A DNA stretch of 64,000 bases from positions 95,833 through 159,832 of the forward strand of contig WNNJ02000170.1 in the NCBI GenBank assembly GCA_012934845.2, written 5' to 3'. The notes below the pieces were generated by a model. It searched no databases, was not told the DNA's origin, and saw only the letters and a list, made by a program, of their open reading frames with translations. Of this stretch, positions 10,885-22,165 are shown piece after piece. The DNA is from Pomphorhynchus laevis. Taxonomy: Eukaryota; Acanthocephala; Palaeacanthocephala; Echinorhynchida; Pomphorhynchidae. How positions within the stretch are numbered: position 1 is the first letter of the stretch; each line of letters begins with the position of its first letter. Both the position numbers and the translations under genes were made by a program.

Positions 10885-11795
10885 TTTCGAAAGGTCGAGG
10901 AAGACTGTATGTATTTAAAACTCAGCACTCAGAGCATTTGTCCATTTTTCACGCGCAGATAGTAGATTACTTAGACATGAACGTCCAATCCTGAAACAAT
11001 GTTGAGACCCAACCAATATATGATTACAGTTTAGATGATCACTTATTCTACTAGCAATGATCCGTTCTAAGAATTTGCAGAATACACAGGTCATACTGAT
11101 GTGCCGAAAATCCCCATAAAAGCTAGCAGGATGCTTTTTGGGAATGAGTACCACAATTGCACAATTCCAAATGTTAGGAATCCAAGATGTGCCCAAGCTA
11201 TATCTGAAATGCAGAGTTAAATCATTTCACAGTACGTTAATAGGATTTTGACGAGGAAGAGGGCAATATTGTCTGGTCCCGGAGATGCAAACAAATCGAG
11301 CTTCATAACCTCGTTCAACACATCATCAACTCTGAGTGGATGAATACAACACCGATGTGTAATAAGAACATATTTCCAACTAAATTAACGCTCTATGTCA
11401 GTAATCATATCATAGCTTGCACTGAGAAGCTACCAGCTAAATGTTAGGCGATATGAGATGGTTCGATTTGAGTTTCAGCTGGCGTTTGAATTGAGCTAAT
11501 TGTGTTGACAAGAGTTTTGTTATTTCTTACATATGACCAAAACCTCCTAGATTCAATGTAGGCACGTTTGGAAGCTGGAGAACGCCTGAAATTGCCCCAC
11601 AATTTATTGAGGACCTCATAGCATCAAGAAGCTATTTGTCGAACCAAGGAGGATGGCCATGTTTTGACTCGCATGCACGTAGCGGAGCAAATATGTCTGA
11701 AATACGCTTAAAGCAGGACGCCTACAACAATTACTTCCCAAATGAGAAGTAATCTTCTCATTTGTAAACAATCACTTCCCGACGAAGTGTTGTAA
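10885..11795 (-). mobile_element. LINE A copy 2, RT and 5' portion, internally deleted
   Basis: The open piece 11196-10915 contains VVLIPKKHPASFYGDFRHIS and RIGRSCLSNLL, the same RT start as LINE A at 5.2-5.5 kb. Similarity continues to about 11711. It then jumps to LINE A ORF1 sequence (counterpart about 7800-7880), showing an internal deletion of about 1.6 kb. Confidence 0.8.
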
Positions 11796-11799
11796 TGAG

Positions 11800-12830
11800 C
11801 TTAAAACTAAAAATAAAAATAATAGTTAAAATTTAAATTTGAAATTTAAAATAAAAGTCAATTTTTATTAATTGACTAATAATTAATAAACGATGTATCA
11901 GAATAAGGATTATAGGTCGTCAGGAGGAACTGTTATGTAATCAGGTTTCGGCCCTATTCCTCGACCCAATATAGCAGCGGGGCCAAATACATGCTAATGG
12001 CGTATTTCCTTTGACGAAATTTGATTATATGGTGTCTCCCATTCTAATACAAAGCATATTGTTTATTATCCATAAAGTTGATTTATAAATAAAATTTAAT
12101 ATTTTAATAATATTTTGTTGATGTATAATTCTACATTATAAGAAAAAGAAAAAATCATCAAATACATTAAATAATACATAAAAATAATGAAATTGCACGA
12201 ATTGCTATAATATGTAATGCTATTGGATTTCTTCAAAATCATTTAAATGGTTTAATAGATTGGTGTATTTTGTGTTGTGATCAGTTAGTTTTATTCAAAA
12301 TTTCACTATTAAATGTATTTTCTCTGTTGAAATTTGATTATCAAGTATATTATTCTAATACAAAGTATATTATTTATTATCCATTCATAAACAGTTTCCG
12401 CTAATGATTTTACATTTAAAATAAAAATCAACTTTTATGAATTGACTAATAAATAACGAACGAAGTATCGGAAGGATTAGAGGTAATCAGAAAAAACTCC
12501 AATGTTATCAGGTTTCGAGCCATATTCTCCGACCCAACATAGCAGCGGAACCAAATACGTGTTATGGACGTATTTCCTTTGATTAAATTTGATTATAAGT
12601 ATCTTATTCTCATACAAAGTATATTTTTTATTATCCATAATGTTTCGCTTAAGAATTTAAATTTAAAATAAAAGTAAATTTTACTGAATTGACTAATAAG
12701 TAACAGACGTTGTATCAGAATAAGGATTAGAGATCATCAGACGGAACTGCTATGTTATCATGTTTCGGCCCCTATTCCTCTAGAATTTGCTTTAAGATTT
12801 AAAAATTAAACTCTAGAATTTGCCTAAAGT
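11800..12830 (-). repeat. three Penelope-family tail modules and a scrap of its RT end
   Basis: Minus-strand modules with conserved cores at 11915-11982, 12481-12548 and 12733-12782 match the sequence directly downstream of the RT copies at 33.2 and 39.7 kb. Bases 12180-12255 match the end of the same RT (pattern RIAIICNAIGFLQNHLNGLID on the plus strand), so at least one neighbouring plus-strand remnant is also here. The modules are in tandem and separated by an AT-rich filler. Confidence 0.75.
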
Positions 12831-13190
12831 CGACTAACAAAATTGACTAATGGGTGATAATATCTAAACTTACCATGTAACGAAAATGGGCTTGATTAGT
12901 ATTGTATAGATTGCGATCTACGATGTAGATCGTAGGTAAAATTAATTGAACTACAACTCATATAATATATGTTGGACGTTGTGCAAAGTGCGATATTCAG
13001 TACGTTGGTAAAATCAAACGATCCTAAAGCAAAATGTAAAACAATATATAAAAGCCGACATTAAATCGTTCATAATAATAAGAAATTTCTTAAATAAATA
13101 ACTAACAACCATTAAAAAAATACGAATAGATACATTAGAAAAAACAATTGCAGTTCAGATAATACAACTCATAACAGCATTTAGTCTTCA
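12831..13190. other. AT-rich spacer, no feature
   Basis: No ORF or match to other parts of the window that I could support. Confidence 0.5.
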
Positions 13191-15600
13191 TAATGATATC
13201 ACGGCCTCAACTCCAGCGGGATCTGAGCCCTCCAGCCAATCCAACACGCCGCCTTTCGACTGAACCACCCGGGGTCTTTCACCCCCCCCCCGAAGAATCC
13301 AATCGAGACGGACTATGCTGGGTAAACGAGAGATGAGAACCTTAAAAAACCTTAGCCTTTGCTCTAGGGAACGTCTTCTCGAAAAGAAGACCAATCCCGA
13401 GATAGCCCAAGTGCCCCTAAGGTGCACCTGGTTTATCCCTTTCAATGACAGATGCTGAGCCCGTTATAGGGCCCACCTAGCTTTCTTCAGGATACGTTTG
13501 AATCTATCCAGGTCAGCTTTCGCCGTCCAATTCACAGTAATGGTGAACCCCAGGTATTTTACTAGACTTGTAAAGGCGGAGAGTGGTTCAGAGGCAAATA
13601 TTGAAGGAGAGCGCAGAGAGTGCTAGTCTCTTAAGTTTTTTCTTTGTTGCAGGGGAGCCATGAAAGACTACCACCTGCGATATTGCAGAGCTTAAAATAA
13701 GATTGGATTGGGGTAACGGTGTTTTAATCTTGAAAAGAAATGGCTGATGTCAGAGACTACGTCTTTACACCTGCGTTCAGTGAACAGGGCTGTGATGTCA
13801 TCAGCGTACACAACTAGACATTGTTCGCGTTAAAATATTTTGAATAGTTTAATAGAGGCAGCAAGGTATAAGATAGGAGAAAGTGGGGAACCTTGAGGCA
13901 CACCCGTAATAGGGTAGAACTGACGCGCATCAGGGTCGTCTTCATAGTAAAAACGCTTGGTATACAGCAGGATCTCCACTCTGTTCACAATTCTCGCAGG
14001 CAACCCGAGGGACCTGAGAGAAGAGATCACAAAAGGAATGGAGATGCGGTCAAATGTAGCAGAAAAGTCAAGGAAAACAGCCACAACTAGACGATTGTTA
14101 TTATCCCAACAAAACTGCGGCACCTTACCAACTGCTGAATGGGCTGAGTGACCTTTAACAAACCCATGAAAACGTGGAGAGATCAAATTACGCCTACTTA
14201 GGACATGTACAGGATTTTTTCTTAGGAAGACAAACACGCTTACTAATATTGATGCCTGCTACATCGGATGGGGAGGCTTAAAGCATTGTGACGGCCACCT
14301 CTCTTCTCTGATCAGCTGTCAAAAGCTGACAGACCCGAGAAGAAAGTGGAGCGACGGATTTGGAGGTGCCCGGGAGTGGACCCCAGGAGTTAAGGATATC
14401 CGTAACAGATAGATAACTACTCCTGAAGTTACACCAAGGCAGGATTGGTTGAGGTCATTGAGTGGCTCCATAGTTGTGTAGGGTTAGTGACTCCCCTAAA
14501 ATTTTATCAAGGCATATATTCCCTATCCAACCCAATGCTCTATCCTTCCAGCAAACAAACTTCTCCTTCTTGAAAATCTTCCAAAAAAAGACTGAGAAGG
14601 ACTAAGGCGAGCAATACTCGTCCTATCCTTACTCAGCTGGAACCTGTATCAAGTGCCCCAGTATTCATTCGAGAGAGCCTGTCTAACAGAAACAGAGAGA
14701 TTAGGGAGGTTAAGAAATTTCGCTAGGACCTTGAGTTTCGTTGGAGTGGGATTGTATACACGACCTTTATAGGTAGTCGATAAAATCGCGGTAGCTTGCG
14801 AAAAGAGGTAGGTATTAAATTCGGTCAGACTCTCATTTCCTATTATGGGAAAGAGTTCGATAGTCGCTTGAAAGAAAGCCACTCTGATCGGATCAAAGTG
14901 AAACCTCCTTCGAAGCAACGTTTCTTCCTAAATTCTCCAACGAATTAGGTCATAAGAGGTGGACAATTGCTGGCGCGACTTCTCCGTGCAGAGGGGTTTT
15001 AACAACCACCTCGAGTGAATCAGTAAAATGTCAAGGATATAATATGTTGATGTGCAATGAAAAGTAGGGGTCGGTGGTTTGTGAATAAGATAACCGTTCC
15101 TAGCTCTACGAAGTGCTGCATTAATCTAACGACCAGTTCTGTCGTTGAAGTCCCCAAGTAACATGTCATAGCCGCTATCAACAATACTATCCAGGAGGTC
15201 ACGGTTCTTGTGAATCTCCCCTGGACGGATGTAGACATTGGCTAGACTAAGGCGTTTACCATTCTTACAGAGTGAAACTACTAAACAAGACATGGCTGAA
15301 CATGAATAGTTTAATAGAAGGAAGAACCTTAAGGAGCACTTAACTTATGTCAAGAGTCCTTGAGACGAAGAGGAGTGAGGTGGGGTTATGTACGAAATAT
15401 AGTGGGAACAAATGTGCTTTGGAATAAACCGAGTAATGTTCTGGGGAAGACGGATAGACCGCGTCTGCTGTAGGACTATAATATCTGCATCTCTATCGGA
15501 TAGAAGTCTAAGGGTAATAGCACCTCCCAAATTCCACTGAGGGATATACAGTGAAAAAGGCTCACGAGTACTCTGCATTGCATTAGATTAGTTGGGTGGG
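13190..15600 (-). mobile_element. LINE C copy 1, non-LTR retrotransposon, decayed
   Basis: Minus-strand pieces include RRRFHFDPIRVAFFQATIEL (14918 on), the RT blocks VAVFLDFSATFDRISI and GVPQGSPLSPILYLA (14237-13830), and the tail KGINQVHLRGTWAI (13445-13188). The family is represented by longer LINE C copy 3 at 52.8-55.1 kb. The clade is in the Jockey/I/R1 broad group by its FLDFxxAFDxIS and YADD blocks, not resolved further. A stop lies just before YADD, and about 100 bp present in copy 2 is missing here. The 5' end reaches about 15,600. Confidence 0.85.
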
Positions 15601-15635
15601 ATTGCCTTGACCACCCAGCTAATTGCATTAGATTG

Positions 15636-15676
15636 GGTGCCCGGGAGTGGACTAATGTGTTCCACTCCCGGGCACC
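15636..15676. repeat. turn-around hairpin at the LINE C inversion
   Basis: GGTGCCCGGGAGTGG, 11-nt loop, then CCACTCCCGGGCACC: perfect 15-bp arms. The same motif occurs a third time at 14366-14380, the inner end of the left arm. Just left, TTGCATTAGAT occurs twice and GTTGGGTGG / CCACCCAGC forms another inverted pair. Confidence 0.9.
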
Positions 15677-16915
15677 TCCAAATCCGTCGCTCCTTTTTCT
15701 TCTCAGGTCTGTCAGCTTTTGATAGCTGATCAGAGAAGAGAGGTGACCGTCACAATACTTTTAGCCTCCCCATCCGATGTAGCAGGCATCAATATTAGTA
15801 AGCGTGTTTTTATTCCTAAGAAAACATTCTGCTCATGCCCCAAAGATCTGAGACCCATTTCAAATCAAAATGCCCTCGTGTCGATTTACGAAAAAGCGCT
15901 TGCGCGTAAAATCCGCGACTATTTAAGAGGGCGTAATTTATCCCCCCAGGTTTTCATGGGTTTGTCAAAGGTCACTCAGCCCATTCAGCAGTTGGTAAGG
16001 TGCCGCAGTTTTGTTGGGATAATAACAATCGTCTAGTTGTGGCTGTTTTCCTTGACTTTTCTGCTACATTTGACCGCATCTCCATTCCTTTTGTGATCTC
16101 TTCTCTCAGGTCCCTCGGGTTGCCTGCGAGAATTGTGACCAGAGTGGAGATCCTGCTGTATACACAGCGTTTTTACTATGAAGACGACCCTGATGCGCGT
16201 CAGTTCTACCCTATTACGGGTGTGCCTCAAGGTTCCCCACTTTCTCCTATCTTATACCTTGCTGCCTCTATTAAACTATTCAAAATATTTTAACGCGAAC
16301 AATGTCTAGTTGTGTACGCTGATGACATCACAGCCCTGTTCAATGAACGCAGGTGTAAAGACGTAGTCTCTGACATCAGCCATTTCTTTTCAAGATTAAA
16401 ACACCGTTACCCCAATCCAATCTTATTTTAAGCTCTGCAATATCGCAGGTGGTAGTCTTTCATGGCTCCCCTGCAACAAAGAAAAAACTTAAGAGACTAG
16501 CACTCTCTGCGCTCTCCTTCAATATTTGCCTCTGAACCACTCTCCGCCTTTACAAGTCTAGTAAAATACCTGGGGTTCACCATTACTGTGAATTGGACGG
16601 CGAAAGCTGACCTGGATAGATTCAAACGTATCCTGAAGAAAGCTAGGTGGGCCCTATAACGGGCTCAGCATCTGTCATTGAAAGGGATAAACCAGGTGCA
16701 CCTTAGGGGCACTTGGGCTATCTCGTGTTTAGTCTTCTTTTCAAGAGGACTTTCCCCAGAGCAAAGGCTAAGGTTTCGTAAGCTCCCCGTCTCTCGATTA
16801 CCCAGCATAGTCCACACCTATTGGATTCTTCGCGGGTTAAATATCTCGGATGGTTCACTCGGAGGGCGGCGTGTTTGATTGGTTGGGGGGGGGCTCAGAT
16901 CCCTCTGGACCTGAG
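15662..16915 (+). mobile_element. LINE C copy 2, inverted partner of copy 1
   Basis: Plus-strand mirror of 13190-14380, near-identical over about 1.2 kb. It has the same RT block DFSATFDRISIPFVIS, the same TAA directly before REQCLVVYADD, and the same frame change after KHRYPNPIL. LINE C copy 3 has a sense codon at the TAA position, so these are lesions private to copies 1 and 2. It starts sharply at the turn-around hairpin at 15636-15676. Confidence 0.88.
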
Positions 16916-17156
16916 GTTATAGAAGAATGGAAAGAAGACTATCAAATCCGAACATTTGTGAGTGTTTTGAATATGTTTATCTGACTATCTATTTGTCTTG
17001 ACGATTTTCTTATTTATCATTGTATTATTTTATTTAACAAAGTCTTTATTATTTTATTATTATATATGGTGTGAATAATTGAGAACTTTTTGAATTGAAA
17101 GCAAATGATTTAAGGTTCCACTTTTTTGACAGTTTATTTTTTAATTGTTTATACCA
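16916..17156. other. AT-rich spacer, no feature
   Basis: Nothing recognised between the end of LINE C copy 2 and the hAT-like terminus. Confidence 0.5.
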
Positions 17157-18000
17157 GTGATATGCGGCTCGCGAGCCGCATTTACCTCTTTGACTCCTTA
17201 GTTGCGGCTCTTTCACAAATTGTTGAGTCCAGCCACTAAATATTATCTTTTTATCTTGTCTTCTAAGAACGATTAAAAACTTTTGAAACACAAGCCGTTA
17301 AAATATATCAAAAGAAATATTAGCATGAATAGACACTCGCAAGCATGTGCTTTATTCATTATATCTCACAATTACTGGCGTCGAAAGATATTTTTACTAT
17401 TTGCAATTAAAAAAATCTTTAGGGGACAGTTTAAATTATTTTTAGGGGGTCAGTTAGTTACTAAGGAAAAGCAAAAAATAAGACAAAAACCGTGAATTTA
17501 AAGTAGAGTAGACAGAAACATTTGCGTTCATCCTAAAATAGAATGGTTTTTTGACCATTTAAAAATGTCTATAACAAGAATCTTATTCATAAAAACATTT
17601 CACAATTAAACACTTATCATTTAGTATCAAATACCCGGTTAGTGATGAAAGGAAGAAAGCAGTCGATGAACTTCAGAAAAGCCAAGAATGGTCAACTTCT
17701 CAATCACTGAGTGCAGTCTTCAAACAAACTTAATATGGTAAGTTTTATCATTACTCATGCGATTTCTCAGAGAGGAAATTCATTTACGGATGAAGACTAC
17801 ATAAAATTGTTTTTAATTGCATCCGATTGATTTTTTGGGAAATTTTAAGAACAAGGTAGACATTTGTGCGAATTATCTATATTACCGGCTCTATAGATGA
17901 ACTTTCGGGATTATTCCATCAAAGAACAAAATTGTGGAGTATATATAGCAAAAGCTGTGATTGAATGCTTAGAAAAACATCAAATTTCATTAGAAATCAA
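17157..18000 (+). mobile_element. hAT DNA transposon remnant (GTF2IRD2/ZBED-like transposase)
   Basis: Begins CAGTGATATGCGGCTCGCGA, a terminus resembling hAT ends, containing the perfect 18-bp palindrome TGCGGCTCGCGAGCCGCA (17163-17180) and a further TGCGGCTCTT nearby. Downstream, plus-strand frames give KYPVSDERKKAVDELQKS, then SQRGNSFTDEDYIKLFLIAS. The latter matches the GKPFTDGEYIKxxxLxAS block of GTF2IRD2/ZBED-like hAT transposases. Stops and frame changes mean it is inactive. No matching 3' terminus or 8-bp target duplication was found, so the right end is approximate. Confidence 0.6.
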
Positions 18001-18330
18001 ATCAGCTAACTGCGTCTACGTATTTAATATAATTATAAAATTAAATATAAAATGAAGTAATAATTATAATAATGCTAAATCAAGATTCAATAAGTATAAT
18101 TGTTAATTATAATTAATATATAATTATATAATTATTTAATTATAGCTCAATTATAATTAAATAATTATAATTGTTATATGATTTTATATAATTTATATCA
18201 AGTTAAAACAAAAAATTTAAATTTAAAATAAAATTCAATTTTTATTAATTGACTGATAAATAACATGCGATGTATTATAATAAGGATTAGAGGTTATCAT
18301 GAGGAACTGCTATGTTATTAGTTTTCGCCT
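17990..18330 (-). repeat. Penelope-family tail, truncated
   Basis: Starts with the common end AAATCAAATCAGCTAACTG (reverse complement of the 3' ends at 33.5 and 40.0 kb) and ends at 18330 inside the conserved core, where the RTE-type LINE begins. Confidence 0.7.
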
Positions 18331-18605
18331 CCATGCGGACCTTACCGACGACAGGCATGCGGCAGCTGGTCGGGACAACAACGGTCGCAACCATCAAACA
18401 TGAAAAAGTACAACCAAAATGATCCCGCCAATACTAAGGCATCTTTCTGTAGACGACGCGTTCAGGAGGTGCCATCCGGCCTGTTCGAAAAATTCACTAG
18501 GATGTGCGCTCAGACAAGGACAGGTCTGTTCGACAAATAAGTGAGGGTTCCCGACGGAAAGACGCCGCCGGAACGCAAGTAAACTTGTCCAAACATACAT
18601 AAGAG

Positions 18606-19140
18606 TGGCGACGCTCAACGTAGGAACACTGACGGGTAAATCTCGAGAGATTGTAGCTGATCTAAAGAGGAGAAAGATTGACATCTGTGCAATTCAAGAG
18701 ACCAAATAGAAGGGAGGAAAAGCCAAGGAAATTGGAGACGGGTACAAACTGTACAACATGTGTACAGAGACAGCATGAAATGGAGTAGCCATTGCCGTAG
18801 CGGAGAGACAGTGAGCCAAGTGTGCGAAGTGACGCGATACACAGGGAGGTTGATGAAGATCAAGCTAGCATTGTGCGAAACAACCGTTCATTACTTCTCT
18901 GCGTACGCCCTTCAAACAGGGTACACAGATAACGAGAAGACTTTGTGATCATAGCCGATGACATTAATGCCCATGTTGGACAGACGGACGAGAGTGAATG
19001 TCATGGTGGATATGGCATCGATGAGAAGAACGCAGAAGGGGAACAACTTCTAAAGTTTGCAACTACGCACACCCTCACCATCACCAACACAGGAAGTCGC
19101 AAATTGATTTCGACCTGGTTAGGCGAAAACACAAGAAGAC
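18606..19140 (+). pseudogene. RTE-type LINE endonuclease domain
   Basis: The frame starting near 18606 reads RVATLNVGTLTGKSREIVA and KIDICAIQET (catalytic E), then crosses stops. From 18945 the frame reads IADDINAHVGQTDE, the GDxNAxxG block with the first G replaced, and GEQLLKFATTHTLTITNT. In the family this domain nicks the target strand. At least two stops (after QET and after CTETA) and a frame change make it non-functional. Confidence 0.8.
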
Positions 19141-19554
19141 GGAGCTCGACACAAAGGTGATTCCATCCGAGACCACAGGGACTCAACATAAGCCACTGAT
19201 ATGCGACATGAAACTTGAAATATCCCCTAAACCAAGGCCAGAACAAACGAAGACGAGCATAATCAAGTGGTGGAAACTGAGGGAAGAAGACAAATTTGAA
19301 AAAAGGGCAAAGCTGGCCCGGATAAGACCGCCTATGGAGTTTAGATAAGACCGTACATGGAGTTTAGGACACCTGAACCGCATTGCGCTGCACGATCTAT
19401 TTAGCTGCAAAGCAGATACTCTGATTCACCAAGCCATGTTAACAATACATCGACAAAGAAACTTGATTCTAGACAGAAGAGGTCAAAGACGCGGTGAAGG
19501 CAAAATAAAATACCTACAAGGCTCTCCGGATAGTACAAACGCAGGAGAACAAGA

Positions 19555-21060
19555 ATGAGTACCACAGAGCGAAAAAGAAAACAAGGAAACAAAAAGGCTA
19601 TTGCTAATAACAACCACCTAGATAATCTCAACCAAAAACTCGACACTCGAGATAGAGAAAAAGGCGTGTACCGACTAGCCCGTGCAAGACGGAAGAAGGC
19701 AGCAAACATCGAGAAATTCCATGGTATCAGTGTTGACCGAGGGAAACTCCTAATACACCCACAAGACGTGCTGGAGAGATGGAGAAGATATTTCAAAGCT
19801 ATCTCTACAGAAGAGCTCGAACATTCACCAATACCAGAAAGGTTTCCAAACCACACACAAGTTGAGCCACTCAACGAGGCAGAAGCCAACAAGGCAATAA
19901 TGAAGATGAAGCCGGGTAAAGCCAACAATCAGATGATGTAGCGGTGGACTTCTGGGAAATCAATCCGGATGAGTGGACACAATGGCTAACATAGCTTCTC
20001 CAAAAGATTGACGCAAAAGAGGTGCCAGAAGACTGGAGTCAAAGCACAACTATCCCAATCTGGAAGCAACAAAGAAAGCCCAGCAGATCCGCAAAACTAC
20101 CGGCCAATCCGTCTTCTAAGCCACACCATGAGAATTTTAGAGAGAGTGCCTGACAAGAGAATACGTGACACGATGAAACTAACTGTCAACCAGACAGGTT
20201 TTGTGCGCAACTGTGGAGCCATTGATGCAATACACTCAGCCAGACTACTCCTTGAAAAGCACAGAGAAGAAGCAGCCCTTTCAAGTAGCTTTTCTGGACC
20301 TTGAGAGGGCGTTCGACAGAGTCCCTCATGAGCTCTTATGGTACGCCCTGAGATGCAGAGAAGTACCACAGGAATTGATGGAATGGACGAGGATGCTGTA
20401 CAAAGGAACTACGAGCAGTGTGCTAACAGCAGCTGGAAAATCTAGAGAATTCCCAGTCTGAGTCGGTGTGCACCAATGATCTGCACTCTCCGCATTACGA
20501 TTCATCATATTAATGGTCGTGATTACGAAAGACATGCAAAGACAAGCACCATGGACCATCCTGTATGCCGACGATGTTATGCTGGTATCTAAGGACAAAC
20601 ATTACCTCTAGCAGCAAGTGCAGCAATGACACGATCGCCTAGCACACTTTGGGTTAAAACTGAACACAGCCAAAACGGAGTATGTGATGACGAACCAGAA
20701 CGAAGATGTAAGCATATCAATCAAGGGCGTACCTCTGCCAAAGACAAATGCGTTCAAATATCTGGGATCAGTCATTTCAAGCACAGGAGGAGTGGCAAAA
20801 GACGTCACCACTCGCATCAAAGCTAGCCGGACAAAATGGAGAGCAGCCACTGGAGTCTTGTGCGACAAACGTATGCCAGATAGACTCAAATCGAAGTTCT
20901 ACAGAAGCATGATACGACATGTAGCAATGTCCGGTGCTGAGTGCTGGGCAATGACATCATAAGCAGAACGTAAACTGGGATGTATGGAAACGAAAATGCT
21001 AAGGTGGATAGCGGGAAACACTCGCCAAGACCATATTCGTAACGAAGACATCCGATAGTG
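19555..21060 (+). pseudogene. RTE-type LINE reverse transcriptase and C-terminal domain
   Basis: Open pieces are 19555-19941 (linker ending MKMKPGKANNQMM) and 20008-20304 (YRPIRLLSHTMRILERV). Next come 20201-20461 (VAFLDLERAFDRVPHELLWY), 20570-20600 (ILYADDVMLVS) and 20684-20962 (SISIKGVPLPKTNAFKYLGS to GAECWAMTS). KMLRWIAGNTRQDHIRNED follows in another frame. All main RT blocks are recognisable, with the catalytic YADD present, but spread over frames. Confidence 0.82.
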
Positions 21061-21370
21061 ATTTGGCGTAGCACCCATAGCAGACAAACTGAGAGAAATC
21101 AAGGCTGATATGGTATGGACATGTACCGAGGGCATACGTGCACTGGAGCAGGCACCACTTCAAATCGAGGTCGACAAAAAGAGATTAAGAGGAAGACCAC
21201 ACAGAAAATATGGATGGATGTCCTAAAGAATGATATGAAAATGGTCAGAATCACGCCTGAAGACGCAGTGGATATGGCATTTTGGCACCAGAAACGTGGC
21301 ATGCAAACCCCGCCAAACGGGATAAACGCAAAGAAGAAGATGCGTGGTTACATGATTAGATTCTTGATAG

Positions 21371-22165
21371 CGTAATATCAACTCCAGGAACGTTGAGTCT
21401 AATTCGAGATTTACACATTCAAATATCTGCTGATTTTGCTCCACATAAATTAATTTGAAAAAATGTTGGCAGAAATCCTTCATGGTTTGACAGTAGTCTC
21501 CGAGAAGCCCCAAAGATAAGCAACGATTTGTTCATAAAATGTCGACACAAAGCTAATATGATGGCTCGATACAAACTTGGTCGCAATGCATATAAACGGC
21601 TTACAGTGCTGAAACGTATGCAATATGTGGGCCAAATTGTGCAACATTTGAGTAGCTCTCCCAAACGTTTTTGGTCGTATGTTGGTACAGGTGCAAATTC
21701 TTTTGAAATCACTAGGTTATCCAACAACATAAAGTTGCTTGAATCCCCATCAAGCAACTTTGATTCCCCATCCAATGAATTTGCTAATATATTCGATCTA
21801 TGCAATGCTAGTTCTAGTGTAGCTGATATCTTTCGGAGAATCAGTTTCCCTGAGTGTTATAATGCTTTCATTAAAATCAACGTGAACGAAGTGGTCCCAA
21901 GATTATCACAATTGTCGTCTTTATCTTCTTCAGGCTTCGATGACATTCATCCGCATCTACTCAAATTATTAAGTCAACATTTGGCTCCTTCAGTTACTAA
22001 CTTGTTTCAAGCATCCTTGGATAACATGCAAATACCTTCTGAATGGAAGTGTGCAGAAATGGTGCCGGTGTTTAAAAAAGGTAACCTCCATTTAGCTTAC
22101 CACTATCGAGCTATAAGCCTTACAAGTCATCTGGTCAAGGTTTTAGAAATAATTATTTACTATCA
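21371..22165 (+). mobile_element. CR1-like LINE E/F, linker and RT start (5' part)
   Basis: Open frame 21528-22165, continued upstream to NPSWFDSSLREAPKISND near 21475. It carries SSPKRFWSYVGTG, SSSGFDDIHPHLLKLLSQHL and CAEMVPVFKKGNLHLAYHYR, the linker and first RT blocks of a CR1-like ORF2. It stops inside LVKVLEIIIYYHI at the junction with LINE B copy 3. The next block of the same RT (STQHGLRKGHYCFTNLL) is found at 25.38 kb, so this element appears to have been split. Confidence 0.8.

Larger units (their letters stand above)
18331..21365 (+). mobile_element. RTE-type LINE (LINE D), endonuclease plus RT, decayed
   Basis: Plus-strand frames give an APE endonuclease near 18606-19140 (RVATLNVGTLTGKSREIV, IDICAIQET, ADDINAHVG). 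They give RT near 19910-20690 (MKPGKAN, RLLSHTMRILERVPDKRI, DLERAFDRVPHELLW, ILYADDVMLVSKD) and a C-terminal block (ECWAMTS, KMLRWIAGNTRQDHIRNED, LRGRPHRK). This set, especially the RxDxIRNxDIR end, is typical of RTE/BovB-type elements. Stops and frame changes occur throughout. It abuts the truncated Penelope tail at 18330 with no spacer. Confidence 0.87.
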
